Made by a program: the position numbers and the translations under genes. A stretch of 64,000 bases of DNA, from NCBI GenBank assembly GCA_963668585.1, contig OY764869.1, positions 2,728,001-2,792,000 on the forward strand, in the 5' to 3' direction. Source of the stretch: Bin87 sp963668585 (GTDB lineage: Bacteria > Chloroflexota > Dehalococcoidia > Lucifugimonadales > UBA3495). Shown piece after piece: positions 33,432 through 41,057 of the stretch. Within the stretch, counting starts at the first letter, position 1, and each line of letters starts with the position of its first letter. A model generated the notes under the pieces. It was not told where the DNA came from. It did not search any database and saw nothing but the letters and a program-made list of their open reading frames with translations.

Positions 33432-34502
33432 CTAGAGGAAGTGGGGAATTACGTACTTCCCGAAGAGGCGGATGCTGTTCATGATCTTGCTGTGGGGAAG
33501 GTTGCCCATCTGCATGAAGCAGAGGATCTGGTCAACGCCGGCCTCGCGGTATTTTTCGAGAGTCTTGATGACCGTCTCCGGGCTCCCCATAGCGAACGCG
33601 CCGGATTCGATGTGATCATCGGCGGTTTTGTCGACGCGCTCCTCCTGGACCGCGTTGACGGCGAAACGGTAGCTGTCGGGGACGTCGCGGCCGGCCCAGG
33701 GGGCGTAGAGTTCCTCGGCCTTGCCGACGAACCACTCGCCCTCGCGGGCAGCGGAGTCGTAGGCTTCCTGGTCGGTGTCGGCGACGTGCACCATGCAGAG
33801 CGCGGCGATGTTGTCGTTGACCATGCTGCCGATGGGGTGGGCGTTCTTCACCGCATCGCGGTAGATCTCGACGCGCTCAACGAGTTGCTCGTGCCCGCCG
33901 AGGTTGAAGCACAGCACGCCCACGCCAAGGTCGCCGGCTTCGCCGAATGACGTGGGCTGGCTGCAGGCCATCCACATCGGCGGGTGCGGATCCTGAACGG
34001 GCTTGGGAATCACGGAGCGGGGCGGGATGTTGTAGAACTCGCCGGCATGGGAGAAAGGATCCTCCGTCCACATGCGCGGGATCATGCCGATGGCCTCGCG
34101 CCACTGTGCCTTGGTGGTCTCAGGGTCCACCTCGAAGCCGTCCATTTCGATGAGGGTGGTGGAGCGTCCGGTTCCCAAGTCCATGCGACCATCGCTGACG
34201 ATGTCAAGGACGGCGGCGCGTTCGGCGACACGGACCGGGTGGTTGTACGCGCCGGGCAGGAGGGCGACGGCGTGGCCGATGCGGATGCGCTTGGTGCGCT
34301 GGGAGATTGCGCCGTAGAGAACTTCGGGGGCGGAGCAGTGGGAGAACTCCCGGAGGAAGTGGTGCTCCACGGTCCAGAAGTAGTCGAATCCGACGTCGTC
34401 GGCAAGTTCCACCTGGGCCATGACCTGCTTGTAACGCTCGGCCTCGATGCCGGGGTAATGGGGTTCAGGGATCTGGATTTCGTACATCAATCCGAATTTC
34501 AT
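33432..34502 (-). CDS. LLM-class flavin-dependent monooxygenase
   Basis: A 356-residue luciferase-like TIM-barrel enzyme: KFGLMYEIQIPEPHYP at the start, FDYFWTVEHHFLREFS, IRIGHAVALLPGAYNHPVRVAE and GRMDLGTGRSTTLIEM follow, with the C-terminal substrate/flavin region YREAGVDQILCFMQMG. It uses reduced FMN (or F420 in some relatives) and, in the monooxygenases, O2; the substrate is unknown. The stop codon TAG lies within the CTAG target of the adjacent insertion sequence, but the other CTAG copy would give the same stop, so the protein is not truncated. Confidence 0.88.
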   Translation of the reverse strand: MKFGLMYEIQIPEPHYPGIEAERYKQVMAQVELADDVGFDYFWTVEHHFLREFSHCSAPEVLYGAISQRTKRIRIGHAVALLPGAYNHPVRVAERAAVLDIVSDGRMDLGTGRSTTLIEMDGFEVDPETTKAQWREAIGMIPRMWTEDPFSHAGEFYNIPPRSVIPKPVQDPHPPMWMACSQPTSFGEAGDLGVGVLCFNLGGHEQLVERVEIYRDAVKNAHPIGSMVNDNIAALCMVHVADTDQEAYDSAAREGEWFVGKAEELYAPWAGRDVPDSYRFAVNAVQEERVDKTADDHIESGAFAMGSPETVIKTLEKYREAGVDQILCFMQMGNLPHSKIMNSIRLFGKYVIPHFL

Positions 34503-34590
34503 TGTCAGCCTCCGTTGACCATCCGCTGCCTCTATGACCAGCGTGTGACCATTTTAACCGGCATGTTATCACGGGTGGCGCGTCGGGGGT

Positions 34591-35211
34591 TCAGACTGCG
34601 GACAGTGGATCGCGCGCACGGCGGGCGGCAATGGCGCGCCACCAGCGACAACACTGCAAGGCTGCGAGCAACGCCGCCAGCACGTAGGGAACAGGTTCCG
34701 GCTCCACGAGAAGCCAGTGAGCCAGAACCAGAACGGCTGCGGCGTACACGCCGCGTTGGAGCAGTTTCCATCTGCGCCACCCCATCACGCGTGTCGCCAC
34801 GGCGTTGGACGTGATCGCCAGCGGGATGAAGATGAACAGAGCCAGCCACCCGACAAAAATCACCGGCGATAGGAACTCATCCAACGCCTGATTCAGCGAT
34901 GTCAGGTCGATGAAGTAAAACGCCACATGAGCGACACCGTACGCAAACGCGGCGACGCCGAAGTAACGTCGTCTCCGGAGGAGCCATTTGACGGCACGCG
35001 ACTTTGGGAATATCGCCGCCAGTGGGGACAACGCCAACGCAATCACCAGCAGGAAAGTGGAAAATATGCCGGAAACTTCCAGCGCTTCCCCGGCCGCCGA
35101 ATGGCCACGGGACCCACCCCCAAGCAGGGTCAGGATGATTGGGACAGAGGGCAGCGCCAATAGCGCCCACAAAAAATAGGCTGAGTTCAACATCCTGGTG
35201 GCGATGGCCAT
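34591..35211 (-). CDS. Ferric-reductase-like heme membrane protein (MsrQ/YedZ type)
   Basis: A 206-residue membrane protein with about six helices. His residues suitable for heme ligation occur in AFAYGVAHVAFYFIDLT and in LVLAHWLLVEP, and the RRYFGVAAFAYG and ITSNAVATRVMGWRRWKLLQR segments match the ferric-reductase-like transmembrane domain of MsrQ. MsrQ delivers electrons to the periplasmic methionine sulfoxide reductase MsrP, but no msrP is adjacent, so partner and role are open. It stands alone upstream of the monooxygenase gene. Confidence 0.78.
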   Translation of the reverse strand: MAIATRMLNSAYFLWALLALPSVPIILTLLGGGSRGHSAAGEALEVSGIFSTFLLVIALALSPLAAIFPKSRAVKWLLRRRRYFGVAAFAYGVAHVAFYFIDLTSLNQALDEFLSPVIFVGWLALFIFIPLAITSNAVATRVMGWRRWKLLQRGVYAAAVLVLAHWLLVEPEPVPYVLAALLAALQCCRWWRAIAARRARDPLSAV

Positions 35212-35421
35212 TTTTTCCCCGGCGTGGTTACCGGTATGGGTGTGGCAACCGGCGTTGGCTAGGGAGTTTGCGCCGCGAATGTCAAGGATCTATGAATGTC
35301 TCAAACAACGGGCGGCTAGGGGCGCCATCCCTTATCGTCGGCACAGTTGTCCGCGGAAATCACGACGACGGGATAACGGATGATTCGCCGATGGTCGTGC
35401 GCGTATAGCTGCAAATTGAAG

Positions 35422-35453
35422 CACCCGGCGCCGTTGGCATCCGGTGCCGGGTG
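35422..35453 (-). terminator. Hairpin after the alcohol dehydrogenase gene
   Basis: CACCCGGCGCC, loop GTTGGCATCC, GGTGCCGGGTG: 11-bp stem with one G-T pair, 30 bp past the stop of the minus-strand gene at 35483. No clean T-run follows, only TTCAATTT. Confidence 0.5.
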
Positions 35454-35482
35454 GCGAGAATAACGTGGGACGATGCCGGCTG

Positions 35483-36589
35483 CTACGGCACGAGCATGGC
35501 CCGCGTAATCTCCGTCTGGCGCTGGCTCCACTCGGCGGCGGTGAAGGCTTCGTTGACGTCGGCCAGCGGGAAGGTGTGGGATACCAGCCTGTCAAAGGGG
35601 AGGCGGTCCTGGTTGCGCACCAGGAAGTCCAGCAGTTCGGGGAGCAACGACGGCCGGTACATCAGGCTGCCGACGATGTTCTTGCCCTGCAGCAGCTTGG
35701 ACGGGTCGATGGACACTTCCTGCCCGCGGACAATGTCGCCGATTTCGACGAAGGTGCCGCCGTTGGAGAGCATATCGATGCCTTCCTTGAGCAGGTCGGC
35801 GCGGCCCACAAGTTCCATGACCACATCCGCGCCACGGCCGCGGGTAAGCTCTCGGACGCGTCGGACACGGGTTTCCGGAGTGTTGAACTCCTCGATGTTG
35901 ATGGTGTGGTCGGCGCCAAATTCCTCGGCGAGGGCGAGGCGGTTTTCCAGGCGGTCTAGGACGATGACACGGTCAGCGCCGCGCTCCTTGGCCATGGCGG
36001 TGGCGTGGATACCGAGTCCGCCGGCGCCCATGATGACGACGGATTGGCCGTGGTTCATGCCGGCGCGTTCCAGTCCAGTGGTTACGGTGCCCATGGCGCA
36101 GTTGACGGGGCCGAGGATGCTGTCGGGCAGTTCGTCGGGCACGCGGAAGAAGGGATGGCGAGGAGGAAGGTAGAGGAAATCGCCGTAGGTTCCGGTGAAG
36201 TAGGGCCAGACGCCGGCGGCGGGATACTGGCGGTTGACGCACCGGTTGGTGTTGCCGCGCAGGCACATGTGGCAGTGGTAGCAGGGGAAAACGGCGGCGT
36301 AGATGACGCGGTCGCCTTCCTCGACCTCCAGGCCGTAGTAGTCGGAAGTTACGCCGTCTCCGAGGTGTTCGATGACGCCGGTGCCCTCGTGACCCATGAC
36401 CCGGCCGGTTTCGGGCAGGGGCAGGTGCTCCTGAGATTGGTCGCCGCGCCAGGTGTGCAGGTCGGACCCGCAGATGCCGGCCTGGGTCATGCGGAGCAGG
36501 ACGGCGCCGGGTTGAGGTTCGGGTACGTCATACTCCTCGATTTCAAAGGGCTTGCCGTATTCTTTGACGACGACGATGCGTCCTTTCAT
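35483..36589 (-). CDS. Zinc-dependent alcohol dehydrogenase (MDR family)
   Basis: A 368-residue medium-chain dehydrogenase. Catalytic zinc ligands are Cys and Asp/His in GICGSDLHTW and GHEGTGVIE; the structural zinc set is in FPCYHCHMCLRGNTNRC (four Cys). The NAD motif VVIMGAGGLGIHATAMA and the following acidic VLDR suggest NAD rather than NADP. It should oxidise an alcohol or polyol; substrate unknown. Start ATG at 36589 with GGAGGG upstream. The start-side gap (36590-36840) contains MITE-like copy I. Confidence 0.92.
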   Translation of the reverse strand: MKGRIVVVKEYGKPFEIEEYDVPEPQPGAVLLRMTQAGICGSDLHTWRGDQSQEHLPLPETGRVMGHEGTGVIEHLGDGVTSDYYGLEVEEGDRVIYAAVFPCYHCHMCLRGNTNRCVNRQYPAAGVWPYFTGTYGDFLYLPPRHPFFRVPDELPDSILGPVNCAMGTVTTGLERAGMNHGQSVVIMGAGGLGIHATAMAKERGADRVIVLDRLENRLALAEEFGADHTINIEEFNTPETRVRRVRELTRGRGADVVMELVGRADLLKEGIDMLSNGGTFVEIGDIVRGQEVSIDPSKLLQGKNIVGSLMYRPSLLPELLDFLVRNQDRLPFDRLVSHTFPLADVNEAFTAAEWSQRQTEITRAMLVP

Positions 36590-36643
36590 GGTGGTCCCTC
36601 CGTTTCGGTCAGTGGTTTTCGATGGTTGGGTATTTCGGCTGTC

Positions 36644-36759
36644 TGCACGCAGAGAACTGCGGCCCCATCGACGTTTCCCCGATCACCGTCCGCTCGTCCG
36701 TCGACAGGCTCAGGTTGAGCGGACCACCTCGTCGCCGGTCGCTCATCCGAAGACCCTGG
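36644..36759 (+). repeat. MITE-like dispersed element, copy I (alternative left arm)
   Basis: 116 bp. The left arm TGCACGCAGAGAACTGCGGC matches copy E (TGCACATAGAGAGATGCGGC) at 15 of 20 positions and is followed by the same ACGTTTCCCCGATCACC type of stretch. Main hairpin GTCCGCTCGTCCGTC...AGGTTGAGCGGAC; right end CATCCGAAGACCCTG. Confidence 0.7.
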
Positions 36760-36840
36760 CCGGATGGCGGTATCGTAGCATAACGGATGCCGTTTTGTGC
36801 TATGCTGGCGGCGCGTAGGCACCAAGGGGAGCGCACGATA

Positions 36841-37290
36841 ATGAAGATTGCGATTGGGTCGGATCACGCCGGATTTGAATACAAGGGAAAGCTGCTGTCG
36901 CTGCTGGCGTACCTGGGTCACGAGGCGGTGGACTACGGAACATATTCCGATGAGTCAACCGACTACTCCGAGTGGATTCGGCCGGTCGCGGAAGCGGTGG
37001 CGCGCGGAGAGGTTGACCGCGGCATAGTGTTGGGAGGGTCGGGAAACGGCGAGGCGATTGTGGCCAACCGGGTCGCCGGAGTGCGTTGCACCCTTTGCTG
37101 GAGCGTTGAATCGGCGCGGTACGCTAGGCAGCACAACGACTCCAACGTGCTGTCGATGGGCGAGCGACTGGTTACCTGGGAGGCGGCGCGGGAGATTGTG
37201 GATGCATGGCTGACCACGGAGTTCGAGGGCGGGCGGCATCTGCGTCGGATCAACCAAATTGACGAGGAGCCGCAGCGGCTTACGTCGTAG
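36841..37290 (+). CDS. rpiB: Ribose 5-phosphate isomerase B
   Basis: A 149-residue RpiB/LacA-family isomerase: KIAIGSDHAGFEYKGKL at the N-terminus, VDYGTYSDESTDY, and the catalytic/anion-hole segment GIVLGGSGNGEAIVANRVAGVRC (note Ser where many RpiB have the Cys of GTGxG; the catalytic Cys region is shifted), ending with SMGERLVTWEAAREIVDAWL. It interconverts ribose 5-phosphate and ribulose 5-phosphate in the pentose phosphate pathway. ATG at 36841 by alignment. Followed by hairpin copy 9. Confidence 0.9.
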   Translation: MKIAIGSDHAGFEYKGKLLSLLAYLGHEAVDYGTYSDESTDYSEWIRPVAEAVARGEVDRGIVLGGSGNGEAIVANRVAGVRCTLCWSVESARYARQHNDSNVLSMGERLVTWEAAREIVDAWLTTEFEGGRHLRRINQIDEEPQRLTS

Positions 37291-37320
37291 CCCGGGCATT
37301 GCTGCAATGCGAAAACGCGT

Positions 37321-37345
37321 AGGGGCGGGTTTCAAACCCGCCCCT
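37321..37345. repeat. GC-rich palindromic hairpin, copy 9
   Basis: AGGGGCGGGTTT, C, AAACCCGCCCCT: perfect 12-bp inverted repeat between the convergent rpiB and nitrile hydratase alpha genes. It marks the 3' end of the long minus-strand run that begins at lysS. Confidence 0.8.
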
Positions 37346-37369
37346 ACGAATGTGACCTCCGTCGGGATT

Positions 37370-37984
37370 CTATGGCCGCAAAGCATCGCTCACGCCGATC
37401 ATGCTGTCGCGGGTAACCAGACTGGCCAGATCGTCTTCGCTCATGCCTTCGGTTCCGGCCGGGCGTTGAGGCAATACCAGGTAGCGCATGTCTGCGGTGC
37501 TGTCGAGGACGGCGACTTGAACGTCCGAGGGGATGGCAAACCCAAATTCCGCCATCACGCCGCGAGGGTCGCTGACGGCGCGTGAGCGGTAGGCCAGGCT
37601 CTTGTACCAGTCGGGCGGGCGGCCGAGGAGCATCCTGGGATAGCAGGAACAGAGGGTGCAGACGACGAGGTGGTGTACGTCGGTGGTGTTTTCGACGACG
37701 GTCAGGTGGGGTGTTTCTTCGGGTATGGCGATGCCCATTTCGCCGAGGGCAGCCCTGGGATCGCTGAGCAGGCGGGCTTTGAACTCCGGGTCTGACCAGG
37801 CGCGGGCGACGACGCGAGCACCGTCGGCGGGAGTCCTGCCGTCCATCAGGTTCACCTGATTTTGAACCTCGTCGGCGGTCAGCAAACCCTTTTCGGCGAG
37901 GAGGGCTTCGATGGCGACGGAGCGGAGAGCAACTTCGCTCATGGGCTCGTCGTGGATGTGGTCAACAACGTGAGTGGCGGTCAT
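37370..37984 (-). CDS. Nitrile hydratase alpha / thiocyanate hydrolase gamma-type subunit (Co-type)
   Basis: A 204-residue metal-binding subunit of normal length. The claw motif is complete: VCTLCSCYP at residues 108-116, with Cys109, Cys112 and Cys114. Thr in the CTLCSC motif is the mark of cobalt-type enzymes (iron types have CSLCSC). In the family Cys112 and Cys114 are oxidised to sulfinate and sulfenate. Hydrates nitriles to amides, or thiocyanate to carbonyl sulfide in the related hydrolase. The two beta-type genes lie 2.5 kb upstream in the same run, separated by two PLP-protein genes, an unusual order. CGGAGAG precedes the ATG. Confidence 0.9.
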   Translation of the reverse strand: MTATHVVDHIHDEPMSEVALRSVAIEALLAEKGLLTADEVQNQVNLMDGRTPADGARVVARAWSDPEFKARLLSDPRAALGEMGIAIPEETPHLTVVENTTDVHHLVVCTLCSCYPRMLLGRPPDWYKSLAYRSRAVSDPRGVMAEFGFAIPSDVQVAVLDSTADMRYLVLPQRPAGTEGMSEDDLASLVTRDSMIGVSDALRP

Positions 37985-38065
37985 GGGTCTCTCCGAAATG
38001 ACGTGTTCGAGCGAAGGTGAATCGGAATCATTTATATGGGCGGATGACCAGGTTTGGTCGGAGCC

Positions 38066-39169
38066 CTAATTGTGGCATCCGCGCGCCTCTATGTCCCAGA
38101 CCGCCTCCACGACCCCGTCGCGTATGCCGATGAAACGGTCCCAGCGGCTGACCATGGCGTCCTGCTGACCGGGGAGCAGCAGCACCTGGTCTCCGACTGC
38201 CAGTTCGGCGCCATCGGCGACCTGGAAAACCGTGCGGTCGGCGTCCATATCGACGGCCTCGACCCCAGGGCGTCCTTCAACTCGTGGCAACCCCTTGATA
38301 CCGCACACGGCGCGGGCGCCAGCGTCGCCGATAGCGATTCCAGGACGCGGGACGCTGATGATGGAGGTCAGAATCTTGCCGGCGAGGTGGAAATCCTCCA
38401 TGTAATCGTATGAAGTTTCCATGACCAGATAGGAGCCGCCCTGGATTTCGGTAACCTCAGGCATATCCCCGGCGATGTCGTAGCTCCAGGTTTCTCCGGT
38501 CGATACGATCTCCACCGGAAGACCGGCGTCGATCATGGCTTCGCGCAGATCCAGCACCGGCTGAATGAGGCGGTGGGCTTCGGTGGCGCGGTCCTCGCGG
38601 TCTGAGGACACTTCGGCCATCATCTGGTGGCTCATGACGCCTTTCAGGGAGAGTCCCGGTAGTGAATTGATCAACTGGGCCAGAGCCATGCCCGGTTCAA
38701 CTTCCTGGACGCCGCAGCGGAGCAGTCCGGTTTCCTGCTCGATGACCACGCCCAGGTTCACCCCCTGGGCGGTAGCGGCCCGAGAAAGGTCGCGGGCGTT
38801 GGATTCGGTTTCGCAGGCCACCAGAATCTCCGCCTGGTTCGCCAGGGAGCAGAGGCGGTTAATCTTGGGTGGGGCAACCACCTCGCTGGTCACGAAGACG
38901 CTGGCGACTCCGCCCTGGACCATCACCTCGGCCTCAGCGACCTTGGCGGCGCACACCCCGCCGACGGTACCGCCGCGCTGGATTTGCCGGAGAGCCAGGG
39001 CAGGGCTCTTGTGATTCTTGCTGTGTCCACGCAACTTGCTGTGGCGTCCTTCGTAGAAATCGGCGATCACGTCCATGTTGTGATCCAGCGCAGCCATGTC
39101 CAGGATCAGGCACGGAGTATCCAGTTCCTGTATTGGAGTGCCGGGTTGGGGTTCGTACGCTACCTGCAT
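38066..39169 (-). CDS. Alanine-racemase-fold PLP protein, DSD1/D-threonine aldolase-like, altered metal site
   Basis: A 367-residue protein of the D-serine dehydratase/D-threonine aldolase family. LDTPCLILDMAALDHNM (17-33) is the family start, and RGHSKNHKSP (47-56) keeps the lysine (Lys51) that forms the PLP Schiff base, though the usual RPHxKTHK is changed. The C-terminal metal motif (HxC in D-serine dehydratases, HxD in D-threonine aldolases) reads QQD in LLLPGQQDAMV, so the metal His is missing. It may be a metal-independent lyase or racemase of a D- or beta-hydroxy amino acid. GGAGG lies before the ATG at 39169. Confidence 0.83.
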   Translation of the reverse strand: MQVAYEPQPGTPIQELDTPCLILDMAALDHNMDVIADFYEGRHSKLRGHSKNHKSPALALRQIQRGGTVGGVCAAKVAEAEVMVQGGVASVFVTSEVVAPPKINRLCSLANQAEILVACETESNARDLSRAATAQGVNLGVVIEQETGLLRCGVQEVEPGMALAQLINSLPGLSLKGVMSHQMMAEVSSDREDRATEAHRLIQPVLDLREAMIDAGLPVEIVSTGETWSYDIAGDMPEVTEIQGGSYLVMETSYDYMEDFHLAGKILTSIISVPRPGIAIGDAGARAVCGIKGLPRVEGRPGVEAVDMDADRTVFQVADGAELAVGDQVLLLPGQQDAMVSRWDRFIGIRDGVVEAVWDIEARGCHN

Positions 39170-39245
39170 GGGTCTGCCTCCGAGGTTCCTTGCTCTCATC
39201 AATTGTGGCTGTAAACTGTCGCCAACGAGTTGCTGCGATGGGGAA

Positions 39246-40421
39246 CTAGCCCAGTCGTCCACGACCGGCAATCGGCCAATACCCAATCAGCTTGCCGTCC
39301 CGCACGGCTCGGATGTAGTCATATTGATTCACGCAGAGGGCCAGGTTGAACGGCACCAGGTGGACCTTATCGTTGGGCATCAACTGGTCGGTGGCCGGCC
39401 CTTCCAGATCCAGGATTCCATGCTCTGCGCTGAACCTGGTGGCAACCGCGCCGGGGAATGCCTCCAGAACGGGAACGCCGAAATCGGGCCCGGTAGTCTT
39501 GTGACCGGCGTCCAACACTGCCCGGTGCGCCACGGGATGGCTGACGATTGTAGCCAGGATTTTGGCCGCCGGTTGAAATTCGGGCCGGATGCGCAGGGTC
39601 TCCACATCCATGAGGGGGTACACGCCAGCCTGAACCTCGGTGACGCCCGGTAGTTGCGAGACCACATCGTAGCTATAAGTGCTGCCCACACTCACCGTCG
39701 CGACCTCGATACCGGCCTGCTCCAGGGCGGTGCGAGTGTCCAGTATCGGTTGCAAACGGCGGCGGGTTTCGGCTTCCAACTCGGCCCGGTCGGTCATGGG
39801 CAACGGGCCTTCATAGGTCATTATCCCGTTGAATGTCAGTCCGGGCGCGCCTGCGATGGTTCGCGCCAGGGAAACGGCGTCGTCGCCGGGTGTAACACCA
39901 CCGAAGCCGTAGCCTGCGTCCATGTCGATTAATACGCCCAGGGTGGCGCCGGCGGCGTGGGCGGCCTCGGAAAGATCGTTGATGTTGCTTGAGTTGTCGA
40001 CGGCTACGGTCAGGGAAATTTCACCGGCGAGGGCGACCAGTCGGCGAATCTTCGCGGCAGTCACCACCCGGCCGGCAATCAGTATGTCGTCAATGGGGCC
40101 GGATTGCGCCGATGAACCGTCGCCATCGGAGATGTCATCGTCGGCTGCGGCAAATGCCTCGGCTTCTCCCAGGGAACTGACCGCCACACCGCCGGAGTTG
40201 CCCGCGGCAGCCAACTGCATGCGCGCGATTTCAGGGCAGCCGTGGCAGGAAACATGGGGACGAACGCGGATTTGCCCAGCGGCCGGCCTGCTTGCGGAGC
40301 CCTGAAAAGCGTTGTGCAGGACCGCGATGTTCTGCTCCATTGTCCCAACATCAACGACCAGGGCGGGAGTGTCCAGTTCCTCCGTTGGCGTGCCGGCAGG
40401 CTGGAATATCGGTCGCTCCAT
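39246..40421 (-). CDS. Alanine-racemase-fold paralogue lacking the PLP lysine
   Basis: A 391-residue paralogue of the 38066 product: ELDTPALVVDVGTMEQNI at 15-32 and C-terminal YIRAVRDGKLIGYWPIAGRGR are clearly homologous. In the PLP-lysine loop RPHVSCHGCPEIA (54-66) the first Lys of the usual RPHxKTHKCPEIA is Ser58 and the second is Gly61, so no Schiff base can form there. The metal motif reads NLA instead of HxC/HxD. The frame is open and full length, which argues for a retained non-catalytic or regulatory partner. It lies 30 bp after the beta-type gene and 76 bp before its paralogue. Confidence 0.8.
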   Translation of the reverse strand: MERPIFQPAGTPTEELDTPALVVDVGTMEQNIAVLHNAFQGSASRPAAGQIRVRPHVSCHGCPEIARMQLAAAGNSGGVAVSSLGEAEAFAAADDDISDGDGSSAQSGPIDDILIAGRVVTAAKIRRLVALAGEISLTVAVDNSSNINDLSEAAHAAGATLGVLIDMDAGYGFGGVTPGDDAVSLARTIAGAPGLTFNGIMTYEGPLPMTDRAELEAETRRRLQPILDTRTALEQAGIEVATVSVGSTYSYDVVSQLPGVTEVQAGVYPLMDVETLRIRPEFQPAAKILATIVSHPVAHRAVLDAGHKTTGPDFGVPVLEAFPGAVATRFSAEHGILDLEGPATDQLMPNDKVHLVPFNLALCVNQYDYIRAVRDGKLIGYWPIAGRGRLG

Positions 40422-40451
40422 TGCTCATGTACCTCTCAATTGTTGCGCCAA

Positions 40452-40751
40452 TCAGGCGGGTTCGAGCCAGTGCTGATATACGTCAACTAGCAGGGTGTCG
40501 GAGGGGTTCCCGGTATAGTTGGGCCACAGTTCGGTCTGGCTGAGGCGGACGCGGTAGAGGGGTTGGCGCGGCAGGCCGTCGCCGCCGTGGGCCAGGGATT
40601 CGGGGTTGGGATAGACGCCGCAGAGGGCATCGACGACGCCGGAGTGTCCCTGGATGTACGACGGGGTGCGAAAGTGGTGAGCCGGCGAGCCGACGCGGAC
40701 GCGGACGGTTGCGCCCGCGGGGAAGAGGATGGGTTGGGCTGGAGTGGTCAT
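40452..40751 (-). CDS. Nitrile hydratase beta C-terminal half (thiocyanate hydrolase alpha-like)
   Basis: A 99-residue SH3-like protein matching only the C-terminal domain of nitrile hydratase beta: FPAGATVRVRVGSPAHHFRTPSYIQGHSGVV, a loop with YPNPESLAHGG, then LYRVRLSQTELWPNY and VDVYQHWLEPA. In the one-chain enzyme this part follows the helical N-terminal domain; here it is a separate gene whose ATG overlaps the stop of the N-terminal-half gene by one base (TGATG). That two-gene beta is the layout of thiocyanate hydrolase (ScnA/ScnB), so the substrate may be a nitrile or thiocyanate. Confidence 0.85.
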   Translation of the reverse strand: MTTPAQPILFPAGATVRVRVGSPAHHFRTPSYIQGHSGVVDALCGVYPNPESLAHGGDGLPRQPLYRVRLSQTELWPNYTGNPSDTLLVDVYQHWLEPA

Positions 40752-41053
40752 CAGAGGCCCTGCTCGCGTAGTTGGGCGGTTTTGGCGTCGATTTCGGCGG
40801 CGGTGAGGATACCCTTTTCAACTAGCAGGATTTCCAGGGCCGCGGTCCATTTTTCGTAGTAGGACAGGGTCTCGTATTGCCCGGACGGCAGGCTCTCGAT
40901 GGCGCGGCGCATTTCGTCGGTGGTGCGGATGCCCTGCGCTCCCAGCACCTGGTGGACTGCGTCAACGCGCCGTTCCCAATCGCTCAGGACGTGTTCGTCG
41001 CGTTCGATCGGGGTGTCGTCAGGCCAGCCGCCTCGGTCGTGTACTGCCGGCAT
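40751..41053 (-). CDS. Nitrile hydratase beta N-terminal half (thiocyanate hydrolase beta-like) or maturation factor
   Basis: A 100-residue helical protein matching the N-terminal domain of nitrile hydratase beta: HDRGGWPDD, WERRVDAVHQVLGAQG, RRAIESLPSGQYETLSYYEKW and ALEILLVEKGILTAAEI. The same fold is used by the cobalt-insertion activators (P14K-type), so it could be an accessory factor; however the matching beta C-terminal half starts within its stop codon, which favours a split beta subunit. AAGGAG precedes the ATG at 41053, 4 bp after the deacetylase stop. Confidence 0.8.
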   Translation of the reverse strand: MPAVHDRGGWPDDTPIERDEHVLSDWERRVDAVHQVLGAQGIRTTDEMRRAIESLPSGQYETLSYYEKWTAALEILLVEKGILTAAEIDAKTAQLREQGL

Positions 41054-41057
41054 ATTG

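Noticed and set aside
40751..40753. Frameshift or sequencing error splitting a single nitrile hydratase beta gene
   Set aside because: The two halves meet in a clean TGATG stop/start overlap, each has normal domain ends, and the split occurs naturally in thiocyanate hydrolase; a close relative with one fused gene would reopen this.
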